DNA of 64,000 nucleotides from CAVOHU01 sp963843385 (GTDB lineage Bacteria; Acidobacteriota; Vicinamibacteria; Vicinamibacterales; JAKQTR01), in the NCBI GenBank assembly GCA_963843385.1, contig CAWJJY010000005.1, positions 806,001-870,000 of the forward strand. Direction: 5' to 3'. The notes beneath the pieces are model-generated. The model was not told the DNA's origin and did no database searches. It saw only the letters and a program-made list of their open reading frames with translations. The translations under genes were made by a program, and so were the position numbers. This document shows, piece after piece, positions 16,547 through 25,256 of the stretch (position 1 is its first letter; each line of letters starts with the position of its first letter).

Positions 16547-17797
16547 GTGAGCACGAGCCGGCAACGTCTGGCGGGTTGGCTGACCGGCGTCCGCACGTCG
16601 GTCTTCAGGATTGGCTGGCCGCGCACCGACAAGGATCGCGCGGCGGCGATGATCTCGAGCCTGTTCCTGCACCTCCATCCGGCCCGCGTCTCGCCCCACG
16701 TCCTGCGCGGCCGCTACACCCTCGGCCTCGGCTTGATCTCGGTCGTGCTGCTGGGCGTGCTCACCCTGACCGGCCTGGCGCTCATGCTCAACTACGTCCC
16801 GTACCCGGCGGAAGCGTACCGGAGCATGAAGGATCTGCAGTTCGTCATCACCTACGGCGTGGTGCTGCGCAACCTGCATCGCTGGTCGGCCCACGCCATG
16901 GTGTTCGTGGTCTTCCTGCACATGTGCCGCGTCTTCTGGACCGGTTCCTACAAGGCCCCGCGGCAATTCAACTGGGTGATCGGCGTCGGGCTGCTGCTGC
17001 TCACCCTGGGCCTCTCGTTCACCGGTTACCTGCTGCCGTGGGATCAGCTCGCCTTCTGGGCCATCACCGTCGGCAGCAACATCGCGGCGTACGCGCCGGT
17101 GCTGGGCAGCAGGCTGCGCTTTCTCCTGCTCGGCGGCCATGTCATCGGGCCGATGACGCTGGTGCGCTTCTACGTGCTGCACTGCGTGATCCTGCCGCTG
17201 GCGGCCCTGATCCTGGTCTCGATGCACGTGTGGCGCGTCCGGAAGGACGGCCTGAGCGGCGCGACGCCCACGATGTTCAGCGTCGAGGAACGGGCGGGAG
17301 CGTTCCCGGCCTCGACCAAGACCTACGGTCTGATGGCCATGACGCGGCGGCCGACCGCATCGGTCGAATCGCGCGATCCGAACGACGAGGTGTTCGCCTG
17401 GCCCCACCTGCTCTACCGCGAAGCGCTGGTCGCCCTGGCCGTCGTCATCGTGCTGCATCTCGTCTCGATGATCTTCATGGCGCCTCTCGAGGAGATGGCG
17501 GATCCGACGCGGACGCCGAATCCGGCGAAGGCACCCTGGTACTTCCTAGGCCTGCAGGAACTGGTCCACTACTCGGCGCTGATAGGCGGCGTCATCGTGC
17601 CGACGCTGCTCGTGCTCGCGCTGGTCGTGCTGCCGTACCTCGACCGGAATCCCAGGGGAACGGGCACATGGTTCTCCCCCGATCGGCGCGTCGCGAACAT
17701 CGCCTTCACCTTGGTGGTCGCCGTGCTGGCCGTGCTGACGATCATCGGCACGCTCTTCCGCGGGCCGAATTGGGCCTGGGTATGGCCGTGGCGATGA
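16547..17797 (+). CDS. Cytochrome b, bc-type complex (fused b6 and subunit IV)
   Basis: This 416-residue integral membrane protein starts at GTG 16547. The first four helices carry paired heme-ligand histidines (RNLHRWSAHAMVFVVFLHMC and later GHVIGPMTLVRFYVLHC). The second part contains the Qo-site region, here NPAKAPWYFLGLQELVHYSA, corresponding to subunit IV. It therefore combines cytochrome b6 and subunit IV in one chain, as in bc1-type cytochrome b. Its role is electron bifurcation from menaquinol or ubiquinol at the membrane. The neighbours supply the Rieske, multiheme c and a nucleotide-linked flavoprotein. Confidence 0.93.
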   Translation: MSTSRQRLAGWLTGVRTSVFRIGWPRTDKDRAAAMISSLFLHLHPARVSPHVLRGRYTLGLGLISVVLLGVLTLTGLALMLNYVPYPAEAYRSMKDLQFVITYGVVLRNLHRWSAHAMVFVVFLHMCRVFWTGSYKAPRQFNWVIGVGLLLLTLGLSFTGYLLPWDQLAFWAITVGSNIAAYAPVLGSRLRFLLLGGHVIGPMTLVRFYVLHCVILPLAALILVSMHVWRVRKDGLSGATPTMFSVEERAGAFPASTKTYGLMAMTRRPTASVESRDPNDEVFAWPHLLYREALVALAVVIVLHLVSMIFMAPLEEMADPTRTPNPAKAPWYFLGLQELVHYSALIGGVIVPTLLVLALVVLPYLDRNPRGTGTWFSPDRRVANIAFTLVVAVLAVLTIIGTLFRGPNWAWVWPWR

Positions 17798-17821
17798 TGC
17801 TGAGGCAGGAGCCGGGGCGCC

Positions 17822-19849
17822 ATGCGTGAGCCGCAGCGCGCTCCGACCGGAGTCCTCGTCGCATTCGCGGTGCTCGGCCTGGCGTCGCTCGCCACCTTCT
17901 CGTGGATCTATCTCGGCGAGCAGGGCGCCGAGTGGCGGCGCCAGCAGGCGCGGTTCCAGCAGGTCCAGGCGGGGCTCAAGAACCCGCATCAGCTCGCCCA
18001 GGCCGCGAGCCTGGGCGGCCTGCGTCAGATCTGGCTGCCGGACCTGGACCGCGTCGATCGATGCACGACCTGTCACCTCGGCATCGACGACCCGGTGTAC
18101 GCCCAGGCTCCTCAGCCGTTCCGCACTCACCCCGGCACGTGGCTGACCTCGCATCCGCCCGAGCGCTTCGGCTGCACGGCCTGCCACGACGGCCAGGGCC
18201 AGGCGACCGACTTCCTGAACGCCGCTCATGCACCGATTCCGCACGTCGATCGCGTGATGCGGCCGCTCGAGACCATCGAGGCAAACTGCGGCAGATGCCA
18301 TCGCTCGCTCGACCCGCCGTCAGCGCCGCGCCTGGCGGCCGGACGGCGCCTGATTCTGGATTCGGGGTGCGTCAGCTGTCACGATATCCCCGGGTTCGAA
18401 ACGACGACGTTCCGCGGCCCCGCGCTCGACGGCGAGAGCGACAAGGTCCGTCCCGACTGGCTCGTTGCGTGGCTGAAGGACCCGAAGTCCTACCTTGCCC
18501 GTTCGAAGATGGGCACCTTCCGCCTGTCGGCCGACGAGATCACGTCTCTGCAGGCCTTCATCCTGTCGCAACATCGCCAGACCCGGCCCGAGCTGCCGCG
18601 CGTGGACTGGGCCAAGGCGGATGCGGACAAAGGCCACGCGCTGTTCGGCGAGCTGCGGTGCACCAGCTGTCATGCCGTCAACGGCCGCGGCGGGACGATG
18701 GGGCCCGAGCTGACGAAGATCGGCGACAAGGTCCGCCGCGACTGGCTGTTCAACTTCATCAAGGACCCGCACGCCGACCAGCCCGACACGCCGATGCTCC
18801 AGTATCGGTTGTCCGACGACCAGATCCGCGACCTCACGACCTACCTGCTCCAGGAGTTCCGCACCGGGGACGCGTCACCCGAAACCTCGCCGGCCTCGTT
18901 CCAGGACGCGCGAATGGTCGCGGCGGGCCGCGCGGCGTTTCTCCGGCATGGCTGCTACGGCTGTCATCAACTGCCGGGCGTGGCTGCCTCCGGCAAGATC
19001 GGCCCGAGCCTGGCGGGCGTGGCCGACCACGATCCCGACCAGCTGTCGTACGGCAGCGTTCCCGCGCGTCACTCCACCGACAACTACCTCTTCCTGAAGC
19101 TGCTGCACCCGGACGGGCTGGGCGCGCCATCGGTGATGCCGACCTTCGGGTTCACCCCGGAGGAAGCGGCGACGATTACCGTCGCGCTGGCGAGCCTGCG
19201 GAAGGCGGATCTCCCGACTTCCCGCGTGGTATGGGAGCCGCCAGCCCCGCCCTACCGGCCCGAGGGCCGCTTTGGTGAGCTGGTGAGCCGGTATCGTTGC
19301 CTGAGTTGCCACAGCATTCGCGGCACCGGGGGCGACCTCTCCACCGTGCCGCTGGATCGGATCGGCAGCCAGCTCCAACGCGACTACCTTGTCGGCTACC
19401 TGCTCAATCCTGGCGCGGTCAGGGTGAGCGTCGAAGCGCGGATGCCGATGTTCCACATGCTCCCGGAAGAAGCCACGGCCATTGCGGACTACGCGTCGAC
19501 CGTGTTCCTCGACGACAGCCTCGACCGGTACGACTCCCGCTTCACGGCCGCCGAAGTGCGGCGCGGCCAGGACCTGTTCGGGTCCCTGGGATGCATCGGC
19601 TGCCACCAGATCGGGACGACGGGCGGGTATGTGGGTCCGGACCTGTCGAACACGGGCAAACGCCTGAAGCCCGGCTGGATTGCCGCGTGGCTCACCGACC
19701 CGCAGCGCGCGAAACCCGGAACGATCCAGCCGAATTACGGCCTGTCGCAGGCGGACGTCCGGGCGCTCACGGCGTTCCTGGCGCAGATCGGCACGGCGGC
19801 GTCAACGCCGCCAGAAGCGGCTTCGGCCCGAGGCGGGAGGCAGAGATGA
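17822..19849 (+). CDS. Octaheme c-type cytochrome of the bc complex
   Basis: This 675-residue protein has one N-terminal membrane anchor (about 10-30) and eight CxxCH sites: CTTCH (81-85), CTACH (118-122), CGRCH, CVSCH, CTSCH, CYGCH, CLSCH and CIGCH. The first three form a compact N-terminal unit. The remaining five head separate cytochrome c-like modules of roughly 100 residues. Several modules repeat a motif of the form GPxL-KxxxxWLxxxLxDP. It takes the place of cytochrome c1 or f. Its TGA overlaps the ATG of the next cytochrome gene. The number of hemes is well beyond ordinary bc complexes. Confidence 0.92.
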   Translation: MREPQRAPTGVLVAFAVLGLASLATFSWIYLGEQGAEWRRQQARFQQVQAGLKNPHQLAQAASLGGLRQIWLPDLDRVDRCTTCHLGIDDPVYAQAPQPFRTHPGTWLTSHPPERFGCTACHDGQGQATDFLNAAHAPIPHVDRVMRPLETIEANCGRCHRSLDPPSAPRLAAGRRLILDSGCVSCHDIPGFETTTFRGPALDGESDKVRPDWLVAWLKDPKSYLARSKMGTFRLSADEITSLQAFILSQHRQTRPELPRVDWAKADADKGHALFGELRCTSCHAVNGRGGTMGPELTKIGDKVRRDWLFNFIKDPHADQPDTPMLQYRLSDDQIRDLTTYLLQEFRTGDASPETSPASFQDARMVAAGRAAFLRHGCYGCHQLPGVAASGKIGPSLAGVADHDPDQLSYGSVPARHSTDNYLFLKLLHPDGLGAPSVMPTFGFTPEEAATITVALASLRKADLPTSRVVWEPPAPPYRPEGRFGELVSRYRCLSCHSIRGTGGDLSTVPLDRIGSQLQRDYLVGYLLNPGAVRVSVEARMPMFHMLPEEATAIADYASTVFLDDSLDRYDSRFTAAEVRRGQDLFGSLGCIGCHQIGTTGGYVGPDLSNTGKRLKPGWIAAWLTDPQRAKPGTIQPNYGLSQADVRALTAFLAQIGTAASTPPEAASARGGRQR

Positions 19850-20268
19850 GCGCGAGGGCCCTCTCCGCGGCCGCGCTGACGATACTGGTCCTCTGCTCCG
19901 CCTGCGCACGGAAGCCCGCGTCACCGCCGGCCGAGCCGATGACCGACGCGCTGCGAGCCGAGGAACGCGAGGTCGGGCTGAGCTACGCAGAGTCGCTCGG
20001 CAAGACGGTCTTCCTCCAGTACTGCGCCACCTGCCACGGCGACTCCGGCAAGGGCGACGGTCAGAACGCCTCCAATCTGACGCCGCCGCCGCCTGACATG
20101 ACCACGTCGAAGAACCTGGCCGACCCCGAGTACCTCCGGCGGGTCATCGTCGAGGGAAGCGCTGCGCTGGGCCGGTCGCCGCTCTCGCCTCCGTGGGGCC
20201 GCACCCTGAGTCCCCAGGATATCGGGTATGTGACAGTCTATTGCCAGGCCCTGGCGCGCAGGAAGTAG
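19846..20268 (+). CDS. Monoheme cytochrome c, lipoprotein-like
   Basis: This 140-residue protein has an export signal with a possible lipobox ending at Cys20 (LVLCSAC) and one heme site CATCH in FLQYCATCHGDSGKGDG. A likely axial methionine lies further on (for example PPPDM). It is a small periplasmic or membrane-tethered shuttle. ATG 19846 overlaps the stop of the octaheme gene, making it the last gene of the cluster. Its acceptor, such as a terminal oxidase, is not in the window. Confidence 0.9.
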   Translation: MSARALSAAALTILVLCSACARKPASPPAEPMTDALRAEEREVGLSYAESLGKTVFLQYCATCHGDSGKGDGQNASNLTPPPPDMTTSKNLADPEYLRRVIVEGSAALGRSPLSPPWGRTLSPQDIGYVTVYCQALARRK

Positions 20269-20333
20269 GCGAATTTGGCGGGCCTGTTCGATTTTGCACA
20301 CTACAAATCCACGATTCGAGTCATGATGTATGC

Positions 20334-20348
20334 GCACCATTTCGGTGC
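20334..20348 (+). promoter_or_regulatory. Hairpin in the cold-shock gene leader
   Basis: GCACC (20334-20338) pairs with GGTGC (20344-20348) around a 5-base loop, 27 bases before the csp start codon. Cold-shock mRNAs commonly have structured leaders. The stem is short and its role is only suggested. Confidence 0.35.
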
Positions 20349-20375
20349 AACCGTGCTGACCAATCAGGAGTAGCG

Positions 20376-20585
20376 ATGCCAACGATGACAGGGACCATTA
20401 AGCGGCTTGTGAGCGACAAAGGCTTCGGCTTTATCCTTGCGGGCGACTCCAACGAGTACTTCTTCCACCAGTCGGCGTGCTCCGGGACGCCGTTCGACTC
20501 GCTGCGTGAAGGCCAGGCAGTCACCTTCGAGAAGGCGCAGGGCCCGAAGGGACCGAGAGCCGAAAACGTGAAGCTCAGCGAGTAG
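20376..20585 (+). CDS. Cold-shock domain protein (CspA family)
   Basis: This 69-residue protein is a single cold-shock OB fold. RNP1-like DKGFGFILA and RNP2-like EYFFHQSAC are present with the terminal ENVKLSE. It binds single-stranded RNA and acts as an RNA chaperone. The ribosome site CAGGAG lies 6 bases before ATG 20376. It differs from the commonest form by NEYFFHQSA in place of DVFVHFSA. It is followed by an RRM protein and a desaturase gene, a combination that suggests a low-temperature function. Confidence 0.93.
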   Translation: MPTMTGTIKRLVSDKGFGFILAGDSNEYFFHQSACSGTPFDSLREGQAVTFEKAQGPKGPRAENVKLSE

Positions 20586-20990
20586 GACCAGCGGGCGCCG
20601 GCCGGCACGGGGTGTCTCGAATATCCCGGTCGGCTGCGCCCTCGACGGGCCGCACGCCCTTCCTTTCAACTCACCCCTCGAAGCGCGGTCAATCTGCTTC
20701 CCGGTCACGCCATTGGTGTGCCCGCCCGGGCTTCAGCGGGTGCACGACATTCCGCTACGGATCCGGGTCCGCCCGACGCGGATCCGCAAACTGTGATAGA
20801 CTCATTTGGTCAGGTTGGATAACCGCACTCCGCCTTTGCCGCGTTAGATCGAATCGAGCCCACATATCCTCGCTTCCCAACGCACACGGCATCAGTTCAG
20901 GAAGGGCCTTTCTCCATCCCGCTCGAGGTTCACTGTTGGACCTTGCAGCGACACCACATCGATGAACGGACGTTGACGGTCCGCCATCAC
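20586..20990. other. Intergenic region, about 400 bases, upstream of the RRM gene
   Basis: No gene was recognised. It includes an inverted pair CGGATCCG near 20757 and 20778, and a lower-GC stretch near 20790-20850 that is the likeliest promoter position for the RRM gene. The distance implies a long untranslated leader if transcription starts there. Confidence 0.45.
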
Positions 20991-20992
20991 AG

Positions 20993-21014
20993 CCTCCCGC
21001 AGAAAGCGGGGAGG
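20993..21014 (+). promoter_or_regulatory. Hairpin masking the RRM gene ribosome binding site
   Basis: CCTCCCGC (20993-21000) pairs with GCGGGGAGG (21006-21014) across the loop AGAAA, with one bulged G. The 3' arm is the Shine-Dalgarno sequence of the RRM gene (ATG 21026). Initiation should therefore depend on opening the stem, as in RNA thermometers or autoregulated mRNAs. The pairing is visible directly. The regulation is inferred. Confidence 0.6.
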
Positions 21015-21025
21015 AGACAGACCCA

Positions 21026-21340
21026 ATGGCAAGGAAACTCTACGTAGGAAATCTGCCGTACGACGTCGGCGAAGCGGACCTCCAGCAGCTCTTCGGAGCG
21101 GCAGGGACGGTCGAGACGGTCAGCGTCATGCGCGACATGGCCACCGGCCGTGCACGCGGCTTCGCGTTTGTCGAAATGGCCACTGACGACGAGGCGCAGA
21201 AGGCGATCAGTCAGTTCAACGAGCACTCGCTGGGCGGCCGCAGCCTGACGGTGAACGAGGCGCGACCCAGGCCGGAGCGGTCGGGCGGGTTTGGCGGCGG
21301 CGACGGCGGATCCCGGCGCCGTTCGGAACCACGCTGGTAG
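21026..21340 (+). CDS. RRM-domain RNA-binding protein, glycine/arginine tail
   Basis: This 104-residue protein has one RNA recognition motif (3-80) with RNP2 LYVGNL and RNP1 ARGFAFVEM, followed by a tail rich in Gly, Arg and Ser (GGFGGGDGGSRRR). It matches the small bacterial RRM proteins, which in cyanobacteria are cold-inducible. The aromatic residues needed for RNA stacking are present. It lies between cold-shock and desaturase genes, and its ribosome site is hairpinned. Confidence 0.93.
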   Translation: MARKLYVGNLPYDVGEADLQQLFGAAGTVETVSVMRDMATGRARGFAFVEMATDDEAQKAISQFNEHSLGGRSLTVNEARPRPERSGGFGGGDGGSRRRSEPRW

Positions 21341-21418
21341 CTTCGCCTGCGGGCCTCTCCGCGACCTGACGCTCCGCCACGCGGCGGCTCGTCGGCCGGA
21401 CGGCCCTCACCACGACAG

Positions 21419-21483
21419 GACAACGGGGACGTTTCATCCACCGTGCCGCATGTGCACGACCTGGACGGGACGTCCCCGTTGTC
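21419..21483. repeat. Long inverted repeat (REPIN-like or terminator)
   Basis: GACAACGGGGACGT (21419-21432) is exactly repeated in inverse at 21470-21483, 14 bp per arm with 37 bases between. It lies between the convergent RRM and desaturase genes and is followed by TTTG. Arm sequence and spacing resemble REPIN palindrome pairs mobilised by RayT proteins. A bidirectional terminator is the alternative. Confidence 0.6.
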
Positions 21484-21524
21484 TTTGTGACCCGGGATGG
21501 GATGCGCCGGGTTCGACTCGACGC

Positions 21525-22553
21525 TCAGGACCGAACCGGAGGCCCGACCCTCGAATCCTGGCGCATCGATCGCCTGAGTTCACGCAGCGTCACGACGCGC
21601 CTGCGCGCTTCGTCCACCAGCCGCAGGCGCAGCGCGTGCAGGCTGCGGCGAATCGTCAACGGAGGCACCGACTGGAACGTCGGAATGGCCGCCTGGCACC
21701 GCTGAAGGTTGTAGAACGGAATGCGCGGCTGTATGTGGTGGATGTGGTGCAGGCCGATGCTGCCCGTGATCCATTGCAGCACCTTCGGCAGCTTGTAGTA
21801 GGAACTCCCCTCGAGCGCCGCCTTGATCGGTTCCCACTCCGGACGACGCGCCCAATAGGCGTCCTCGAACTGATGCTGCACGTAGAACAGCCACATCCCG
21901 GCCACGCCGGCGACCAGCAGCGTGGGCAGCTGGGTGAACAGAAACGCGGGAATCCCGATCGTGAAGTGCGCGGCCACCAGGGAGGCCGCCATCCCGGCGT
22001 TCGTGAAATGCACGCTGAGCCGCTCGCGCGCACTGTCCCTGGGCGCCGTGAACCGGTTGTGGATCACGAATTCCAGCCCGGGCCCGAGGCCGAACAGGAC
22101 GATCGGGTTGCGGAACACCCGGTAGAAGAGCCTCCGGAGCTTCGGAGCGGTTACGTACTCGTTCACGGTCAGCGTCCACACATCGCCGATGCCTCGACGG
22201 TCCAGGTCGCCGACCGTGGCGTGATGCTCGGCATGGGCCCGTTGCCACTTCTCGAACGGCGTCAGGGTCAGCAGGCCTGCAATGTACCCGACGACGCGGT
22301 TGGCGCGGCGCGAGCGGAAGAACGAGCCGTGGCTGCAGTCGTGGAAGATGATGAACACCCGCACGAGGAACGCCGCCGCAGGCACACAGAGCGCCGCTGC
22401 CAGCCACGGGTGGCCGGCCCACGCCGCGAGCGCCATCAGGAAGCTCAGGGTGCAGTAGGGCACGAAGGTCTCTACCATCTCCATCACGGCGCGGGATCGC
22501 CTGGGACGGCCGAACGGTTCGACCAGCGAATACAACTCGGATTTCTGGGCCAT
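21525..22553 (-). CDS. Fatty-acid desaturase (omega-6/delta-12 type)
   Basis: This 342-residue integral membrane protein has the three histidine boxes of acyl-lipid desaturases: HDCSH (71-75), HAEHH (107-111) and HHIHH (269-273), which hold the diiron centre. Hydrophobic pairs lie at about 30-70 and 190-225. It introduces a double bond into membrane acyl chains using an external electron donor, typically ferredoxin or cytochrome b5. The nearby csp and RRM genes suggest a role in membrane fluidity in the cold. It is transcribed alone. Confidence 0.92.
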   Translation of the reverse strand: MAQKSELYSLVEPFGRPRRSRAVMEMVETFVPYCTLSFLMALAAWAGHPWLAAALCVPAAAFLVRVFIIFHDCSHGSFFRSRRANRVVGYIAGLLTLTPFEKWQRAHAEHHATVGDLDRRGIGDVWTLTVNEYVTAPKLRRLFYRVFRNPIVLFGLGPGLEFVIHNRFTAPRDSARERLSVHFTNAGMAASLVAAHFTIGIPAFLFTQLPTLLVAGVAGMWLFYVQHQFEDAYWARRPEWEPIKAALEGSSYYKLPKVLQWITGSIGLHHIHHIQPRIPFYNLQRCQAAIPTFQSVPPLTIRRSLHALRLRLVDEARRRVVTLRELRRSMRQDSRVGPPVRS

Positions 22554-22801
22554 GTCCTGACTTTACGGGACTCTCCGCGGCCCGGGCTGTTCAGTATTGA
22601 ACACGCTGCTGGAGCCGCGAGGACTGGTGTCAATGCGATACTGATAATGGTACACTTCGCGCCGAGAGACTGCTATCCACTTATGAGGGGCATTCCACGT
22701 CTCCGCAGGACCAAAACCTGCCACCTGCGGGCCCGAGCCGGCTCGTGCGCCGACGCGTGGCGGCCGGGCCGCGGCACGGCATTTCCACGAGGATCATCGC
22801 G

Positions 22802-24955
22802 ATGAGCCGGCCACCGCTTTGGCTGGCCGCAACGCTGGGCACGGCGTTGCTCGTCCTGCTCGTCTGCGGCATCTGGTTGTATCGCGCAGAGCAGTGGGGC
22901 TCGACGGCAGGGCTCATCCTGATCCTGATCCTGTTGTGCCTGATGGCAGCCGCCGCGGTCGTGGCGGGTGTGTGGCAGCGCACGGCCGCGGAGCATTTCC
23001 GCGCCCTCTATCAGGCGCAGGCCGCGCGCGGAGAAGGCGAGGCGCGCTACGCCACGACGCTGATGAGCATCGGCGACGCGGTCATCACCACCGACGCTTC
23101 CGGCAGGATCACGCTGCTCAACCACGTGGCGGAAGCCCTGACGGGCGTCACCTCCAAGGAGGCCATCGGCCGGCCCCTGACCTCTGTGGTCCGCCTCGTC
23201 AACGAGGACACGCATGAGGCCGTCGAGGACCCGGTCAGGACCGCGATGCGAACGGGGGCGACCGTCAGCCTGGTCGGCCACACGCTGCTCGTCGACAAGT
23301 CCGGCGTCGAGCGTCCGATTGCCGACAGCGCGGCCCCCGTCCGCAGCGAATCGGGGGCGATGATCGGCGCGGTGCTGGTGATTCGCGATCAGACCGAAGA
23401 GCGGCGATCGCAGAAGGCGCTCAGTGAGAGCGAGGACCGTTACCGACACCTCGTCGAGCTGCTCCCCGACGCCATCGTCGTCCACCGGGAGGGACGATTC
23501 ACCTATGTCAATCCGGCCGGGGTGAAGCTGTTCGGCGCCACCGAGGCGCAACAGCTGCTCGGGCGGCCGATGATCGACCGGGTCCACCCCGATTTCCGCG
23601 ACTCGGTCCGCGGGCGCGTGCAGGTGATCGACAGCGAGCAGCGCTCCGTGCCGATCGTGCGTGAGAAGCTGCTGCGGCTGGATGGCACCGCCTTCGACGC
23701 CGAGGTCACGGCGATGCCCTTCGTCACCCAGGGCCACGCGGAGGTGCTGGCCGTCGCGAAGGACATGACCGAATATCACAAGGCGGAGGCCGAGAAGGCG
23801 AGACTGCAGGTACAGTTGCTCCAGGCCCAGAAGATGGAGGCGGTGGGCCGGCTGGCCGGCGGGGTGGCCCACGACTTCAACAACATGCTCACCGTGATCC
23901 AGGGCTACAGCGAGTCGATCCTCGGCCGGCTGAAACCCGGCGATCCCATCCGCAACGATCTGCTCGAGGTCCAGGCTGCGGCGGGACGGTCGGCCAACCT
24001 GACGCACCAGCTGCTCGCCTTTTCGCGCCGCCAGACCATCGCACCGCGCGTGATGGACATGAACGAGCAGTTGATGGGCATGAACCGGCTGCTCGATCGC
24101 ATCCTCGGCGAGGACATCACCTTGCGATTCACGCTGTCGCCGGACCTGTGGCCCGTCTACATGGACGTCGCACAAGTGGACCAGATCGTGGCGAACCTGG
24201 CGATCAACTCACGAGACGCCATGCCCGACGGCGGGGTGCTCACCATGGAGACGTCCAACGTGTCGCTGAACCAGGAATACTGCGACGTCCACGCCTGGGT
24301 CACACCCGGCGAGTTCGTGAAGCTGTCGATCAGCGACACCGGATGCGGCATGGACCAGGAGACGCTGGCGCATCTGTTCGAGCCCTTCTTCACCACCAAG
24401 GCGGAAGGACACGGCACCGGTCTCGGCCTCGCCACGGTGTTCGGCATCGTCAAGCAGAACCTGGGCGCCATCAACGTCTACAGCGAACCGGGGCAGGGAA
24501 CCACCTCGTCGATCTTCCTTCCGCGCTACCTGGGCGAGACCGCCTCGGCGCAGGGACCGGTTCAGAGCCCCAAGCCCAGGGGCGGGCACGAGACGATTCT
24601 CCTGGTGGAAGACGAGGCGCAGTTGCGCCGGCTCGCGAAGACGATCCTGGAACGGCTGGGCTACACCGTTCTGGACGCGGCGAGCCCCTCCGACGCCCTC
24701 AAGCTCTGCGAGACTCACGCCGGCGAGATCCACCTGCTGCTCACCGACGTCGTCATGCCGCGCATGAACGGAAGGGAACTGGAGACGCACGTGCGGGCCT
24801 CGAGGCCCGGGGTGAAGACGGTATTCATGTCGGGATACACGGCGGACACGATCGCTCATCGCGGCGTCCTCGAGCCGGGCATTGATTTCCTGCAGAAACC
24901 CTTCACCGCAGCGTCGCTCGGCGAGAAGGTCCGCGCGGTGATCGACCGCACGTAG
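22802..24955 (+). CDS. Hybrid histidine kinase, two membrane helices, two PAS, C-terminal receiver
   Basis: The protein has 717 residues from ATG 22802. Two helices lie at about 6-26 and 37-58, with almost no loop between them, so the sensor is cytoplasmic. PAS domains cover about 80-200 and 210-325. HisKA has phospho-His357 in GGVAHDFNNML, and the ATPase has DTGCGMD and GTGLGLATV. The receiver (600-715) has LLTDVVMPRMNGRE and a QKPF end. An in-frame GTG at 22745 would add 19 basic residues and is less likely. No separate response regulator is adjacent. It resembles the second kinase at 31417-33465 in its catalytic half. Confidence 0.92.
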   Translation: MSRPPLWLAATLGTALLVLLVCGIWLYRAEQWGSTAGLILILILLCLMAAAAVVAGVWQRTAAEHFRALYQAQAARGEGEARYATTLMSIGDAVITTDASGRITLLNHVAEALTGVTSKEAIGRPLTSVVRLVNEDTHEAVEDPVRTAMRTGATVSLVGHTLLVDKSGVERPIADSAAPVRSESGAMIGAVLVIRDQTEERRSQKALSESEDRYRHLVELLPDAIVVHREGRFTYVNPAGVKLFGATEAQQLLGRPMIDRVHPDFRDSVRGRVQVIDSEQRSVPIVREKLLRLDGTAFDAEVTAMPFVTQGHAEVLAVAKDMTEYHKAEAEKARLQVQLLQAQKMEAVGRLAGGVAHDFNNMLTVIQGYSESILGRLKPGDPIRNDLLEVQAAAGRSANLTHQLLAFSRRQTIAPRVMDMNEQLMGMNRLLDRILGEDITLRFTLSPDLWPVYMDVAQVDQIVANLAINSRDAMPDGGVLTMETSNVSLNQEYCDVHAWVTPGEFVKLSISDTGCGMDQETLAHLFEPFFTTKAEGHGTGLGLATVFGIVKQNLGAINVYSEPGQGTTSSIFLPRYLGETASAQGPVQSPKPRGGHETILLVEDEAQLRRLAKTILERLGYTVLDAASPSDALKLCETHAGEIHLLLTDVVMPRMNGRELETHVRASRPGVKTVFMSGYTADTIAHRGVLEPGIDFLQKPFTAASLGEKVRAVIDRT

Positions 24956-25256
24956 CCGCCCGAGGGACAGGCCCCTCTGCATTCAATCACCGCTGCGTCC
25001 GGGGCTGGGGACCGGACCCTCCCGGCGTGTTCCCTCGCGACGGCTGTCCCTTGCGGAATGTCGTGCTGCGCCACCTCACCCCGGAGACCGTTTCACAGGC
25101 ACGGCTTGCGCATCGTGGGCGTGATCCGGCAGGATGTTTCGGCCCCTCCTGATTCGGCGGGCTGTCTTTTCATGAGCCTGGCGCGGGCCCGCTCCGCGAT
25201 CGACCAGGGAATCCGCGATACATACCGGGCGCTTCGGCGCTCGATCGAGAGGAAAC
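24956..25256. other. Intergenic region, 301 bases
   Basis: No supported gene was found between the hybrid kinase and the acyl-CoA dehydrogenase. It should contain the promoter of the latter, but no clear -35/-10 pair stands out. GAGAGGA just before 25257 is the ribosome site. Confidence 0.5.

Noticed and set aside
20700..20850. Possible tRNA or RNA thermometer in the region before the RRM gene
   Set aside because: No cloverleaf with T and D arms could be built. Only the hairpin at 20993-21014 is supported.
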